Numbered from the stretch's first letter, positions 35,885 to 44,716 are shown. The stretch: 64,000 bases of DNA from Arthrobacter woluwensis (GCF_030816155.1 NZ_JAUSXR010000001.1:186001-250000); one strand, 5' to 3'. The notes: generated from the letters alone by a model not told the origin. Numbers and translations: made by a program.

Positions 35885-36923
35885 TCTCCCGCCTCCTGTG
35901 CCCGGGCCTGACGGTCCGGGCACAGGGCGCGACGACGACGGCGCGGCCCGCCGTCGCGATCTCGCGTCCCTGCTGCGCACCGCCGGCCGCATGCGCCGGT
36001 TCTCGCGGCGGAGTTTCCTCTGGCTGGGCGGCGCCTCCGCGTTCCTCGCCGCGGATCTCGCCTACACGAGAGCCATCGCCGAGCAGCGACGGCAGACCAC
36101 CATCCTCACCCTCGGTGACGACGCGCCCGGGGACGCCCCTCCCGACGCGGGCTGGTACCTCCTCCCCGGTTTCAAGACCAGCTGGGACGAGGCCCTGTTC
36201 ATCCTGACGACCCTCAAACCGGCGATCGGCCGCTGGGGGCGGATGGCGGCGGTCGGCTATTCGAATCTCGGCCTGTCCGTCCATGACGTGGTGGACGCCA
36301 TCGCCGCGTCGACGCGGGTCCGGGGGATCCGCCACGTGTTCCTCTACGGGCACAGTTTCGGCGGGATGCTCGCGGTGCAGACGGCGGTGCTCCTGTGGGA
36401 GCGGCATCAGATCCAGGTGCGGTTCATCCTGCTCGACTCGAGCCCCGCGAGCCGTTATGACGTGCTGGACCAGGACTCGTTCGGCGGCGTGGTCTACAGC
36501 TACGAACAGGGCGTGCCGATCCCCACGATCGTCCGCGGCGGGTACGAGCTGGGGGAGCGGATCGTCAACAAACACGAGCGGACCTGGCGGCAGATCCTGG
36601 AACAGACGGCCGAGCAGCTGAGCCCGCTGGCGCCGTCGTCGTTCCTCATCCAGAGCGAGGCGGCCTACGTGTATGACTTCGACGTGCGCTCGCTGGCCGA
36701 GCGGCTGTCCTACACGAGCCTGGTGTTCATCGGGAATCCCGGGGACGGCACGGTGGACTACTACACGGCCCGGCAGGGCTGGCGGAACGCGTTCCCGTCC
36801 CAGCTGCTCAGTTCCGACATCGAGACCCGGGGTGCGGTCCCGGCCCATGCGAGCCCACAGTGGAGCCCGCAGGTGTACCACCCGATCCTCGAGCAGATCA
36901 TGAATCGCTACTTCCCGCTGTGA
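35865..36923 (+). CDS. alpha/beta hydrolase with twin-arginine signal
   Basis: 352-aa protein. After ~45 polar residues comes a Tat-type signal (SRRSFLWLGGASAFLAADLA), then an alpha/beta hydrolase core with nucleophile elbow YGHSFGGM and oxyanion region YLLPGFKTSW. The C-terminal His is likely in VPAHASPQW. Export by Tat or anchoring through the uncleaved segment is predicted. The ATG at 35865 overlaps pyrE by 20 bp. Substrate unknown. Confidence 0.78.
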   Translation: MNSDSTDLPPPVPGPDGPGTGRDDDGAARRRDLASLLRTAGRMRRFSRRSFLWLGGASAFLAADLAYTRAIAEQRRQTTILTLGDDAPGDAPPDAGWYLLPGFKTSWDEALFILTTLKPAIGRWGRMAAVGYSNLGLSVHDVVDAIAASTRVRGIRHVFLYGHSFGGMLAVQTAVLLWERHQIQVRFILLDSSPASRYDVLDQDSFGGVVYSYEQGVPIPTIVRGGYELGERIVNKHERTWRQILEQTAEQLSPLAPSSFLIQSEAAYVYDFDVRSLAERLSYTSLVFIGNPGDGTVDYYTARQGWRNAFPSQLLSSDIETRGAVPAHASPQWSPQVYHPILEQIMNRYFPL

Positions 36924-36996
36924 CCGCAGGCGGGCGCACTGTGACGGGCACACTGTCGCGTTCGGCCCCGACTACCCGCCGGAGCGGGCGCACCGG

Positions 36997-37002
36997 TAAC
37001 TT
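36997..37002 (+). promoter_or_regulatory. -10 box TAACTT for a leaderless phosphoribosyltransferase mRNA
   Basis: TAACTT, then 6 nt, then the ATG at 37009; no ribosome site. Confidence 0.58.
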
Positions 37003-37008
37003 TGGTAC

Positions 37009-37527
37009 ATGGCAAACAACCTTGATGATTCCGGGGTGGACGTCCTCCCCGAGCCCGAACGCGAAGTCCTCACCTGGGACACCTTCGGCGACGCGTCGCG
37101 TGAGCTGGCCCAGACCGTGGTGGACAGCGGGTTCCAGCCGGACGTGGTGGTGGCGATCGCCCGCGGCGGCCTGCTCCTGGCCGGGTCCATCGCCTACGCC
37201 CTCGGGGCCAAGGCCTGTGGCGCCCTGAACGTGGAGTTCTACACCGGGATCGGCACCGTGCTGCCGGAGCCCGTGGTGCTGCCGCCCATGCTGGACGAGG
37301 GCGCGCTGAGCGGCAAGAAGGTGCTCCTGGTGGACGACGTCTCCGACTCCGGCCGCACCCTGGCCAAGGTGGTCGACCTGATCGGTGACTGGGGCGCCGA
37401 GGTCAAGACCGTCTGCCTCTACACCAAGCCCCGCACTATCCTGGCGCCGGACTTCGAGTGGCGCCGCACGGACAAGTGGATCACCTTCCCGTGGTCCTCC
37501 CTGCCCCCGGTCGAGCCGACGGTCTGA
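37009..37527 (+). CDS. purine phosphoribosyltransferase (xanthine/hypoxanthine type)
   Basis: 172-aa type I phosphoribosyltransferase for purine salvage. VVVAIARGGLLLAG binds pyrophosphate and KKVLLVDDVSDSGRTL is the PRPP loop; EWRRTDKWITFPW near the C-terminus resembles Xpt/Gpt-like enzymes. Whether xanthine, guanine or hypoxanthine is used cannot be told. The ATG is 7 nt after a -10 box. Followed by a 15-bp tandem repeat and hairpin. Confidence 0.85.
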   Translation: MANNLDDSGVDVLPEPEREVLTWDTFGDASRELAQTVVDSGFQPDVVVAIARGGLLLAGSIAYALGAKACGALNVEFYTGIGTVLPEPVVLPPMLDEGALSGKKVLLVDDVSDSGRTLAKVVDLIGDWGAEVKTVCLYTKPRTILAPDFEWRRTDKWITFPWSSLPPVEPTV

Positions 37528-37540
37528 CCGCTGGGTTCAA

Positions 37541-37597
37541 GCCTCTGAGCACCGGGCCTCTGAGCACTGGGCCTCTGAGCACTGGGCCTCAGAGCAC
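37541..37597 (+). repeat. 15-bp tandem repeat downstream of the phosphoribosyltransferase
   Basis: 3.8 direct units of gcctctgagcactgg, the first with one change (ctgagcaccgg) and the last truncated (cctcagagcac). It starts 13 bp after the stop codon, in non-coding DNA, and runs into a terminator-like hairpin. A long open frame reads across it but has no credible start. Confidence 0.9.
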
Positions 37598-37626
37598 GAC
37601 GGCGGGCCGGCCTCCGGTCCGCCGTC
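37598..37626 (+). terminator. hairpin after the phosphoribosyltransferase
   Basis: 13-bp arms gacggcgggccgg / ccggtccgccgtc with one mismatch and a 3-nt loop, about 65 bp upstream of the next ATG. Confidence 0.6.
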
Positions 37627-37690
37627 GCGCTCTCACGAGCGCATCTCTCATGAGCACATCCCTGACGAACTCATCCCTGAGGAGGGCGGT

Positions 37691-38032
37691 ATGAGCATTT
37701 CCGGGCAGCCCCTGCCGAACGGCGTGATCCCGTACGTCGAGTACCACCAGGGGGAGCGGCGCCTGCTGACCCTTCAGGTGACCACTCAGAACGTGATGGC
37801 CTCGGGCCGGTTCCGGCCGGTGGTGAGCATCGACGGGCGCAGTTACGTGGTGTTCTGGGGGTACATGACCTTCGAGATCCCGGCGGACCGGTCCTGCCAC
37901 GTCAGCGTATATGTCCAGGCCGACTACATGACGCAGACGGCCTCCCTGCTGCTGCCCCCGGGGCGGGACGTCACACTCGCCTATGCGACCGACTTCGCCA
38001 CGGGCCTGGGCAGGCTGGGGCCCGCGGCCTGA
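37691..38032 (+). CDS. small protein of unknown function, predicted beta-rich
   Basis: 113-aa protein with alternating strands (LLTLQVTTQNVMASGRF, RSYVVFWGYMTFEIPAD, HVSVYVQADYMTQTASLLL) that suggest a beta-sandwich. No signal peptide, no membrane span. ATG preceded by GGAGGG at 5 nt. I do not recognise the family. Confidence 0.68.
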   Translation: MSISGQPLPNGVIPYVEYHQGERRLLTLQVTTQNVMASGRFRPVVSIDGRSYVVFWGYMTFEIPADRSCHVSVYVQADYMTQTASLLLPPGRDVTLAYATDFATGLGRLGPAA

Positions 38033-38103
38033 GCCGTCCCGGACAGCCCGGCGCGAGTCGGCCCGGCCGGCTCAGATCCCGCACGGCCCAGATCCGGCCC
38101 GGC

Positions 38104-38928
38104 TCAGATCTGGTCGACAAGCGCCGCGACGCTCGTGAGGACCTGGTTGGGCCGGAACGGGTAGGAGCTGATCTCGTCGCTCCGGGTGATGCCGGAGAGC
38201 ACGAGCACCGTGTGCAGGCCGGCCTCCATGCCCGCCACGATGTCGGTGTCCATGCGGTCGCCGATCATGGCCGTGGTCTCGGAGTGGGCGTCGATGCGGT
38301 TCATGGCCGAGCGGAACATCATCGGATTGGGCTTGCCCACGATGTACGGTTCGCGGCCCGTGGCTTTGGTGATGAGCGCGGCGATGGCGCCCGTGGCCGG
38401 CATGGGGCCTTCCTTCGAGGGGCCGGTGGCGTCCGGGTTGGTCGCGATGAACCGCGCGCCCGCCAGGATGAGGCGGATGGCCATGGTGATCGCTTCGAAG
38501 GAGTAGGTCCGGGTCTCGCCGAGCACCACGAAGTCCGGGTCCTGATCGGTGAGGATGAAGCCTGCCTCGTGGAGCGCCGTCGTCAGTCCGGCCTCACCGA
38601 TCGTGTAGGCGCGGTTGCCGCTGTCCGAGCTGTGCACCTGCTCCTTCAGGAACTGGGCGGTGGCCAGCGCGGAGGTCCAGATGTTCTCCTCGGGCACCTC
38701 CAGGCCGGAGGACGCCAGGCGGGCGGCCAGGTCACGCGGCGTGAAGATGGAGTTGTTGGTCAGGACGAGGAAGCGCTTGGAGGTGTCCACCCAGCGCTGG
38801 ATCAGTTCCGCGGCTCCGGGGATGGCGTGATTCTCGTGAACCAGCACGCCGTCCATGTCGGTGAGCCAGCATTCGATCTCCTGACCGCTCCGGTGATTGC
38901 GCAAGGGACTGCGTTCGGCGTCGCTCAT
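38104..38928 (-). CDS. HAD-IIA family phosphatase (NagD-like)
   Basis: 274-aa haloacid-dehalogenase hydrolase, probably a phosphatase for sugar phosphates or nucleotides. Motif I WLTDMDGVL (nucleophile Asp), motif II VLTNNS, Lys in VGKPNPMMF, motif IV MIGDRMDTDIVAGMEAG. The IIA cap domain lies between motifs II and III. GGAGGAATC precedes the ATG. Substrate not predictable. Confidence 0.9.
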   Translation of the reverse strand: MSDAERSPLRNHRSGQEIECWLTDMDGVLVHENHAIPGAAELIQRWVDTSKRFLVLTNNSIFTPRDLAARLASSGLEVPEENIWTSALATAQFLKEQVHSSDSGNRAYTIGEAGLTTALHEAGFILTDQDPDFVVLGETRTYSFEAITMAIRLILAGARFIATNPDATGPSKEGPMPATGAIAALITKATGREPYIVGKPNPMMFRSAMNRIDAHSETTAMIGDRMDTDIVAGMEAGLHTVLVLSGITRSDEISSYPFRPNQVLTSVAALVDQI

Positions 38929-39110
38929 GATTCCTCCTCAGATGGGCCTGTCTCCACTCTACGTTCCGCCCCCGGTCTGAACAGAACGTGAAATCCGCGT
39001 CATGACTGGCGCGACAGCCCGGAATGTGGCGAAATTGGATAGAGTTCCCCAGTGAATCCAACGTCTTGATTTAATAGGTCTCATCACTCCTCCTCCTGAA
39101 AAGACTTCCC

Positions 39111-40352
39111 ATGGACCCGAATAACGAATCTGAACAGCCGCCCACCGGCAGCACCCGCCCCCTGGACCCCCGGGATGTCCCCGGCCGGCCCGGCCAGAAT
39201 CCGCAGCAGTACCCCGGCGGCCAGTACCCGGGTGCCCAGAACCAGGGTGCCCAGAACCAGGGCAACCCGTATCCCGGCCAGCAGAACCCGTACCCGGGAG
39301 GCGGACAGCAGCAGAACCCGTACCCGGGAGCCTCCTATCCCGGTCAAGGCCAGCAGCAGCCCTACCCCCAGCAGCCGGGCCAGCAGCAGCCGGGCCAGCA
39401 GCAGTCCTTCCAGGTGCACATCCCCGAAGAGGAGGACCACACGGTCCTTCGCAACGGGCTGCCGCCGGTGCCGCCGCCCCCGGCGTCCGGCAACCGCAAG
39501 ACCCTGGCGATCGTGCTCGGCAGCATCGCCGCGGCACTCGTCGTGGTGCTCGTGGTCGTGTTCGCCTGGCTCGTGCCGGCGCTGTCCGGCAACAAGGAGC
39601 CGCGCGCCGTCGACACCGCCTCCCAGCAGAGCACCCCGGAATCCACCCCCGAGGAGACCCCGTCGGAGCAGCCCTCCGAGGAGCCGTCTCCCGAGGACAC
39701 GGCCGCCCCGGTGGTCACCCCGCCGGCCGGCGCCATCCCGCTCCCGGAGGAGTGGAAGGTCTACAAGAGCCCGGACAACGCTCCGGTGGACGGCGACACG
39801 AAGTTCAGCCGTTTCGTCACGGGTGAGTCGAGCTTCGCCCGCCTGAAGGAATGGTCCACGGACGTCAGCCTCGGCATCACCAAGGATCCGGAGAGCGGCC
39901 AGGAGATGCAGCGGGCCGCCGCGGGCACCAACCAGCTCGACTCGGACGGGCTGTCAGTCGCGTTCTCCTTCTTCGCGGAATCCGAATCGCAGAAGTACGG
40001 CTCCGATCCAGCCAAGATCAAGGGCCTCATCAAGCAGCTGGAGACCAAGCTCGCCGGGATGTCGCAGGATCAGCTGGCCTCCGTGGTGGTCGGCCACAAG
40101 TGCGCCTCGGACTTCCGCACCACCAAGCCGGAGATCCGGTCCTTCCTCCGCGGCCTGGCCGTGGTGGTCGGCTTCGAGTGCAAGACCTCCGGCGGCGACG
40201 CGATCCAGGGCGTCAACCTCTTCACCATCACCCCCTGGGGCACGCCGCAGCTGCTCGGGGTGAGCGGTCACCAGAGCTACTGGGATCAGCACCCGGGTCT
40301 CATGGCGGAGCTGGCCAACTCCTTCCGCATCAACAAGTGGCGGATGCCCTGA
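39111..40352 (+). CDS. Pro/Gln-rich single-span membrane protein of unknown function
   Basis: 413-aa protein in three parts: residues 1-100 are a disordered tail of YPG, NPYPG and PGQQQ repeats; one membrane span (TLAIVLGSIAAALVVVLVVVFAWLV cut around residues 130-152); then a Ser/Pro/Glu linker and a ~190-residue extracellular domain with WKVYKSPDNAPVDGDTKFSR and two cysteines (HKCASDF, FECKTSG). This architecture is common for actinobacterial cell-surface proteins of unknown role. Possible cell-wall sensing or division factor, unproven. Confidence 0.75.
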   Translation: MDPNNESEQPPTGSTRPLDPRDVPGRPGQNPQQYPGGQYPGAQNQGAQNQGNPYPGQQNPYPGGGQQQNPYPGASYPGQGQQQPYPQQPGQQQPGQQQSFQVHIPEEEDHTVLRNGLPPVPPPPASGNRKTLAIVLGSIAAALVVVLVVVFAWLVPALSGNKEPRAVDTASQQSTPESTPEETPSEQPSEEPSPEDTAAPVVTPPAGAIPLPEEWKVYKSPDNAPVDGDTKFSRFVTGESSFARLKEWSTDVSLGITKDPESGQEMQRAAAGTNQLDSDGLSVAFSFFAESESQKYGSDPAKIKGLIKQLETKLAGMSQDQLASVVVGHKCASDFRTTKPEIRSFLRGLAVVVGFECKTSGGDAIQGVNLFTITPWGTPQLLGVSGHQSYWDQHPGLMAELANSFRINKWRMP

Positions 40353-40395
40353 TCGGCCCACCCGTCACGGCCGGTCCCGTCTGAGACCGGCACTC

Positions 40396-40432
40396 CGCGC
40401 AGAGCCCGGGCCGTCGGTCCGGGCTCTGCGCG
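40396..40432 (+). terminator. hairpin after the Pro/Gln-rich membrane protein
   Basis: Perfect 14-bp arms cgcgcagagcccgg / ccgggctctgcgcg around a 9-nt loop; the -10 box of the next gene begins 7 bp later. Confidence 0.8.
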
Positions 40433-40438
40433 TCCCAC

Positions 40439-40444
40439 TACAGT
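40439..40444 (+). promoter_or_regulatory. -10 box TACAGT for a leaderless SPOUT methyltransferase mRNA
   Basis: TACAGT, then 6 nt, then the GTG start at 40451, immediately downstream of the preceding terminator. Confidence 0.58.
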
Positions 40445-40450
40445 TGAAGA

Positions 40451-41185
40451 GTGACTGAACAGACCTCCGGCGACCACGGCCTGCCCGCCTCCCCTCAGGA
40501 CACGGACGACGACGCCGGGGCGCGCGCCGTAGTCGGGCCGGATGCCGAGGGTGCGCCGGAGGCCGTCGCGGCGCCGGAAGTGGGCGTCGGGCCGTGGGAG
40601 GGGCCTTGGCCGGAGGGGGACCACTGGGACCTTGAACTCCTGGAGCACGGGGACCGGCGCAATGTGCTGGATCAGTACCGGTACTGGAAGCACGACGCGA
40701 TCGTGGCCGAGCTCGACACCCGGCGGCATGACTTCCACGTGGCGATCGAGAACTGGCAGCACGATCTGAACATCGGGACCGTGGTCCGCACCGCCAACGC
40801 CTTCCTGGCCAAGGAGGTCCACATCATCGGGCGCCGCCGCTGGAACCGCCGCGGGGCGATGGTGACCGACAAGTACCAGCACATCCGGCACCACCCCACG
40901 GTCGACGATTTCGTGGCCTGGGCTCAGGGCGAAGGACTCACGATCCTCGGGGTGGACATCTTCCCGGATTCCGTGCCGCTGGAGACCTACGAGCTGCCGA
41001 AGAACTGCGTCCTGGTGTTCGGCCAGGAGGGTCCGGGCCTCTCCGAGGAGGTCCACCGGGCGGCGGAGGCCACGCTGTCGATCGAGCAGTTCGGCTCCAC
41101 CCGGTCCATGAACGCCGCCTCGGCCGCGGCGATCGCCATGCACGCGTGGGTGCGCCGCCATGTGTTCGGGCAGCACGTGTCCTGA
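40451..41185 (+). CDS. TrmH/SpoU-family RNA 2'-O-methyltransferase
   Basis: 244-aa SPOUT enzyme that methylates tRNA or rRNA ribose using SAM. Motif 1 NIGTVVRTANAF, motif 2 LVFGQEGPGLSEE and motif 3 SMNAASAAAIAMHAW form the trefoil knot. The first ~60 residues are acidic and non-conserved. GTG start at 40451 with a -10 box 7 nt upstream. Target nucleotide cannot be assigned. Confidence 0.88.
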   Translation: MTEQTSGDHGLPASPQDTDDDAGARAVVGPDAEGAPEAVAAPEVGVGPWEGPWPEGDHWDLELLEHGDRRNVLDQYRYWKHDAIVAELDTRRHDFHVAIENWQHDLNIGTVVRTANAFLAKEVHIIGRRRWNRRGAMVTDKYQHIRHHPTVDDFVAWAQGEGLTILGVDIFPDSVPLETYELPKNCVLVFGQEGPGLSEEVHRAAEATLSIEQFGSTRSMNAASAAAIAMHAWVRRHVFGQHVS

Positions 41186-41347
41186 CCCGGCCCCCGGGCC
41201 CGGGCAGTGCCTCGCGTCATGATCCGGGCCACATTCCATGCCCGCGTGCTTGCTGGCTAGGATGGGTTCAGTCACGCGGAAATAGCGCGAATCGGTCGGC
41301 ACCATCCCTGCTGTCCGGCCCATCCCGTTGCATCACCAGGAGTCAGC

Positions 41348-42370
41348 ATGCCTATCGCAACCCCGGAAATCTACGCCGACATGATCGACCGTGCCAAGGC
41401 AGGCGGCTTCGCCTACCCGGCCGTGAACGTCACCTCCTCGCAGACCCTCAACGCGGCCCTCCGTGGTTTCGCCGAGGCCGGCTCTGACGGCATCATCCAG
41501 GTCTCCACCGGTGGCGCGGCCTACTGGTCCGGCGCCTCCGTCAAGGACATGGTGGCCGGTTCCCTCGCCTTCGCGGCCTTCGCCCGCGAAGTGGCCAAGA
41601 ACTACGACATCAACATCGCCCTGCACACGGATCACTGCCCCAAGGACAAGCTGGACGGTTTCGTCCTGCCGCTGCTCGCAGCCTCGGAGGCCGAGGTCAA
41701 GGCCGGCCGCGACCCGCTCTTCAACTCCCACATGTGGGACGGCTCCCACGAGGAGCTCGGCGAGAACCTGCGCATCGCCCGTGAGCTCCTGGACCGCACC
41801 GCGGCCGCCAAGATGATCCTCGAGGTCGAGATCGGCACCGTCGGCGGCGAAGAGGACGGTGTGGAGAACGAGATCAACGAGAAGCTCTACACCACCACCG
41901 AGGACGCCCTGGCGACCATCGAGGCCCTGGGCTCCGGCGAGAACGGCCGCTACATCACGGCCCTCACCTTCGGCAATGTGCACGGCGTGTACAAGCCGGG
42001 CGGCGTGAAGCTGCGTCCCGAGCTGCTGAAGAAGATCCAGGAAGAGGTCGGCGCCAAGATCGGCAAGGCCAGCCCGTTCGACCTGGTCTTCCACGGCGGC
42101 TCCGGCTCCTCCGAGCAGGAGATAGCGGACGCCGTCTCCTACGGTGTCATCAAGATGAACGTGGACACGGACACCCAGTACGCCTTCACCCGTCCGGTGG
42201 CCGGCCACATGTTCAGCAACTACGACGGTGTGCTGAAGGTCGACGGCGAGATCGGCAACAAGAAGGCCTACGACCCGCGCGTCTGGGGCGCCTCCGCCGA
42301 GGCCGGCATGGCGGCCCGCATCGTCGAAGCCGCTCAGCAGCTCGGTTCCGCCGGCAAGAGCGGCAAGTAA
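41348..42370 (+). CDS. fba: class II fructose-bisphosphate aldolase
   Basis: 340-aa Zn-dependent glycolytic/gluconeogenic aldolase. ALHTDHCPKDKL holds the catalytic Asp and Zn His, MILEVEIGTVGGEEDG the Glu region, HGVYKPG and FHGGSGSSEQE the remaining Zn and phosphate ligands. ATG preceded by AGGAG. The DUF3151 gene begins 2 bp after its stop, a pairing typical of Arthrobacter relatives. Confidence 0.96.
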   Translation: MPIATPEIYADMIDRAKAGGFAYPAVNVTSSQTLNAALRGFAEAGSDGIIQVSTGGAAYWSGASVKDMVAGSLAFAAFAREVAKNYDINIALHTDHCPKDKLDGFVLPLLAASEAEVKAGRDPLFNSHMWDGSHEELGENLRIARELLDRTAAAKMILEVEIGTVGGEEDGVENEINEKLYTTTEDALATIEALGSGENGRYITALTFGNVHGVYKPGGVKLRPELLKKIQEEVGAKIGKASPFDLVFHGGSGSSEQEIADAVSYGVIKMNVDTDTQYAFTRPVAGHMFSNYDGVLKVDGEIGNKKAYDPRVWGASAEAGMAARIVEAAQQLGSAGKSGK

Positions 42371-42372
42371 GC

Positions 42373-42795
42373 ATGTCCGACGAATTCCGTTCGAACCTCC
42401 TGGGGCCCGAGCCCACGAAGCTGCCGGCCGAGACCGAGGTGTACCAGCACCTCGCCCTCGGCGCGCACCCTCAGGAGCTCGTGGCGAAGTACCCGGCGTC
42501 GTCCCTGCTCTGGGCCCTCGCGGCCGAGCAGGCCTGGACTGAAGGCCGGACCGTCGAGTCCTACGCGTTCGCCCGCGTGGGATACCACCGCGGTCTGGAC
42601 GCCCTGCGCCGCAACGGCTGGCGCGGCGCCGGTCCCATCCCGTGGGAGCACGAGCCGAACCAGGGCTTCCTCCGGGCGCTCTACGCCCTGGGACGCGCCT
42701 CCGCAGCGATCGGTGAGCCCGACGAGCCGGAGCGGATCTCGACGTTCCTGAACGACTCGGACCCCACGGCGAAGGCGGCCATCGAGGCCCTCTGA
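42373..42795 (+). CDS. DUF3151 family protein
   Basis: 140-aa cytoplasmic protein of the actinobacterial DUF3151 family: LLGPEPTKLP at the start, ALAAEQAWTEGRTVESYAFA, and RVGYHRGLDALRRNGWRG. Function unknown. It follows fba by 2 bp and should be translated from the same mRNA. The strong hairpin at 42811-42860 ends the unit. Confidence 0.9.
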   Translation: MSDEFRSNLLGPEPTKLPAETEVYQHLALGAHPQELVAKYPASSLLWALAAEQAWTEGRTVESYAFARVGYHRGLDALRRNGWRGAGPIPWEHEPNQGFLRALYALGRASAAIGEPDEPERISTFLNDSDPTAKAAIEAL

Positions 42796-42810
42796 GCTTC
42801 GGTTGGGCTG

Positions 42811-42860
42811 TACGACGACGGCGGGCGCCTTTCGCACGAAAGGCGCCCGCCGTCGTCGTA
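42811..42860. terminator. 24-bp perfect hairpin between convergent genes
   Basis: Arms of 24 bp starting tacgacgacggcgggcgcct, fully complementary, with a 2-nt spacer. It separates the DUF3151 gene from the convergent acyl-CoA ligase and should work as a bidirectional terminator. Confidence 0.85.
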
Positions 42861-42889
42861 CCCGCCCTCAGCCCTCCTGCTGAGTCCGC

Positions 42890-44464
42890 TCAGGCCTTCC
42901 GCAGCTCGCGTCGCAGGATCTTCCCGGACGCCGACTTCGGGATCGCGTCCAGGAACTCGACCTGCCGGACCTTCTTGTGCGGCGCGACGTGGGCCGCCAC
43001 GAACTCCATGACCGCGGCGGCGTCGAGTTCCGAACCGGGCTGCCGCACGACGAACGCCTTGGGCACCTCCTGGTGGTCCTCGTCGAAGGCGCCGACCACC
43101 GCGACGTCGGCGACCTCCGGGTGCGTGAGCAGCAGGGCCTCCAGCTCGGCCGGCGGGATCTGATAGCCCTTGTACTTGATGAGCTCCTTGAGCCGGTCGA
43201 CGATGCTGACCACGCCGGTGGAGGAGACCGTGGCGATGTCCCCGGTGTGCAGGAAGCCGTCGGAGTCGAGGGTCTCCGCCGTCGCTTCAGGGAGGTTCAG
43301 GTACCCGACCATGACGTTGGGCCCGCGGCAGAGCAGATGACCCGGTTCGCTCACGCCCTCGGCCGGCGGGTCGATGTCCTCCCCGGTGGCCAGGTCCACG
43401 ATCCGGATGTCCATGTTCGGCACCGTGTAGCCGCAGCTGCCCAGCGGCACGCCTTCCGCCGAGCGGGGGATCAGGTGGGAGACGGGGCTCATTTCGCTCA
43501 TGCCGTAGCCCTGCAGCATCGTGCAGCCGAGGCGTTCCGCGACGGCATGGCCCAGTTCCTCATCCAGCGGCGCGGCCCCGGACAGGGCGGTGTGGACGCT
43601 GGAGAGGTCGTAGTCCGCCACGAGGGGGTGCTTCGCCAGGGCCACGGCCACGGGAGGGGCGATGAAGAGGTACGTCACGCGGTGCTCCTGGATGATGCGC
43701 AGGAACTCCGTGAGGTCGAACTTGGGCATTGTGACGAGCTGCGCCCGTTCGGCGAGGGCCAGGTTCAGCAACACGGTCATCCCGTAGATGTGGAAGAACG
43801 GGAGCAGCGCCAGCAGCACGTCGTCGCGGTCGACCTCCAGCAGCGCCCGGCTCTGCTGGACGTTGGCCACCAGGTTGCGGTGCGTGAGCATGACGCCCTT
43901 GGGCTTGCCGCTCGTGCCGGAGGAGAAGGGCAGTGCCGCGATGTGGGTGGCGGGGTCGAGGTGCACCTCGGGTGCCGGGTGGCCGGCGGTCAGCACGTCC
44001 TTGAGCGACGGGTGTCCCGGAGCACCGTCGAGGACCACGAGGCGTTCCGCGGGGATGCCCTGATGGGCCGCGGCGGCTTCGGCGCGCTCCAGGAACGGCG
44101 AGATCGTGAAGAGCCAGCCGGCCCCGGCGTCCTCGAGCTGATGACCCACTTCGTCGGCCGTGTAGAGCGCATTGATGGTGGTGGCGGCGGCGCCGGCGCG
44201 GAGGATCCCGTGGAACACGGCGGCGAAGGCCGGGATGTTGGGGGAGAAGAGCCCCACCACATCTCCCGGCCGCACGCCATGGGCGGCCAGATAGCCCGCG
44301 ACCGCGTCGATCTGTGCCACGAGCGTCCCGTAGTCGGTCTCGGCGCCGGTGGTCCCGTCGACCAGGGCGATCCGCGCCCGGTCCTTGTCATCCAGTGAGC
44401 CGAAAAGGTAGTCATAAACGCTCACATCGGGGATGTCGACGTCGGGGAACGGGCTGCTGAACAC
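42890..44464 (-). CDS. AMP-dependent acyl-CoA synthetase, 4-coumarate-CoA ligase-like
   Basis: 524-aa ANL-superfamily ligase that activates an aryl or fatty carboxylate as acyl-AMP, then as CoA thioester. A3 motif PFSSGTSGKPKGVMLTH, A5 GYGMSEMSP, A7 LHTGDIA, A8 VDRLKELIKYKGYQIPPAELE and catalytic Lys in SASGKILRRE are all present. No neighbour points to a specific substrate. Divergent from the SipW-type island. Confidence 0.92.
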   Translation of the reverse strand: MFSSPFPDVDIPDVSVYDYLFGSLDDKDRARIALVDGTTGAETDYGTLVAQIDAVAGYLAAHGVRPGDVVGLFSPNIPAFAAVFHGILRAGAAATTINALYTADEVGHQLEDAGAGWLFTISPFLERAEAAAAHQGIPAERLVVLDGAPGHPSLKDVLTAGHPAPEVHLDPATHIAALPFSSGTSGKPKGVMLTHRNLVANVQQSRALLEVDRDDVLLALLPFFHIYGMTVLLNLALAERAQLVTMPKFDLTEFLRIIQEHRVTYLFIAPPVAVALAKHPLVADYDLSSVHTALSGAAPLDEELGHAVAERLGCTMLQGYGMSEMSPVSHLIPRSAEGVPLGSCGYTVPNMDIRIVDLATGEDIDPPAEGVSEPGHLLCRGPNVMVGYLNLPEATAETLDSDGFLHTGDIATVSSTGVVSIVDRLKELIKYKGYQIPPAELEALLLTHPEVADVAVVGAFDEDHQEVPKAFVVRQPGSELDAAAVMEFVAAHVAPHKKVRQVEFLDAIPKSASGKILRRELRKA

Positions 44465-44716
44465 GGTGCCTCCTGCGTGCCGGTACCAGGCGCCGTCAGG
44501 GCCGCGGTGCCTTGGTTACCGGTCAGTATGGGTGATCGCAGCGGAAATGGCGAGAGGTCCAGACCGGCCCGGGCGTGCGACTTGACAGATGTCAGATCGC
44601 AATCTGCTACCCGTTGACACGGTGTGCCCCCGATGGTCCACTGAAAAGAGCACTGCATGGCAGCAGTAGGGGGCCGGGTGCTTTTCATCACTCAACTGCT
44701 ATGACAAGGCATCACC
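44465..44716. promoter_or_regulatory. divergent promoter region: acyl-CoA ligase / SipW-type island
   Basis: 252 bp with no gene. Two TTGACA hexamers (44582-44587, 44614-44619) are possible -35 elements facing the SipW island; TGACAgaTGTCA (44583-44594) is a 5-bp-arm palindrome overlapping the first. Matching -10 boxes are weak. AAGG precedes the island's first ATG. Confidence 0.4.

Noticed and set aside
37541..37597. CRISPR array
   Set aside because: Units are 15 bp with no spacers; it is a simple tandem repeat.
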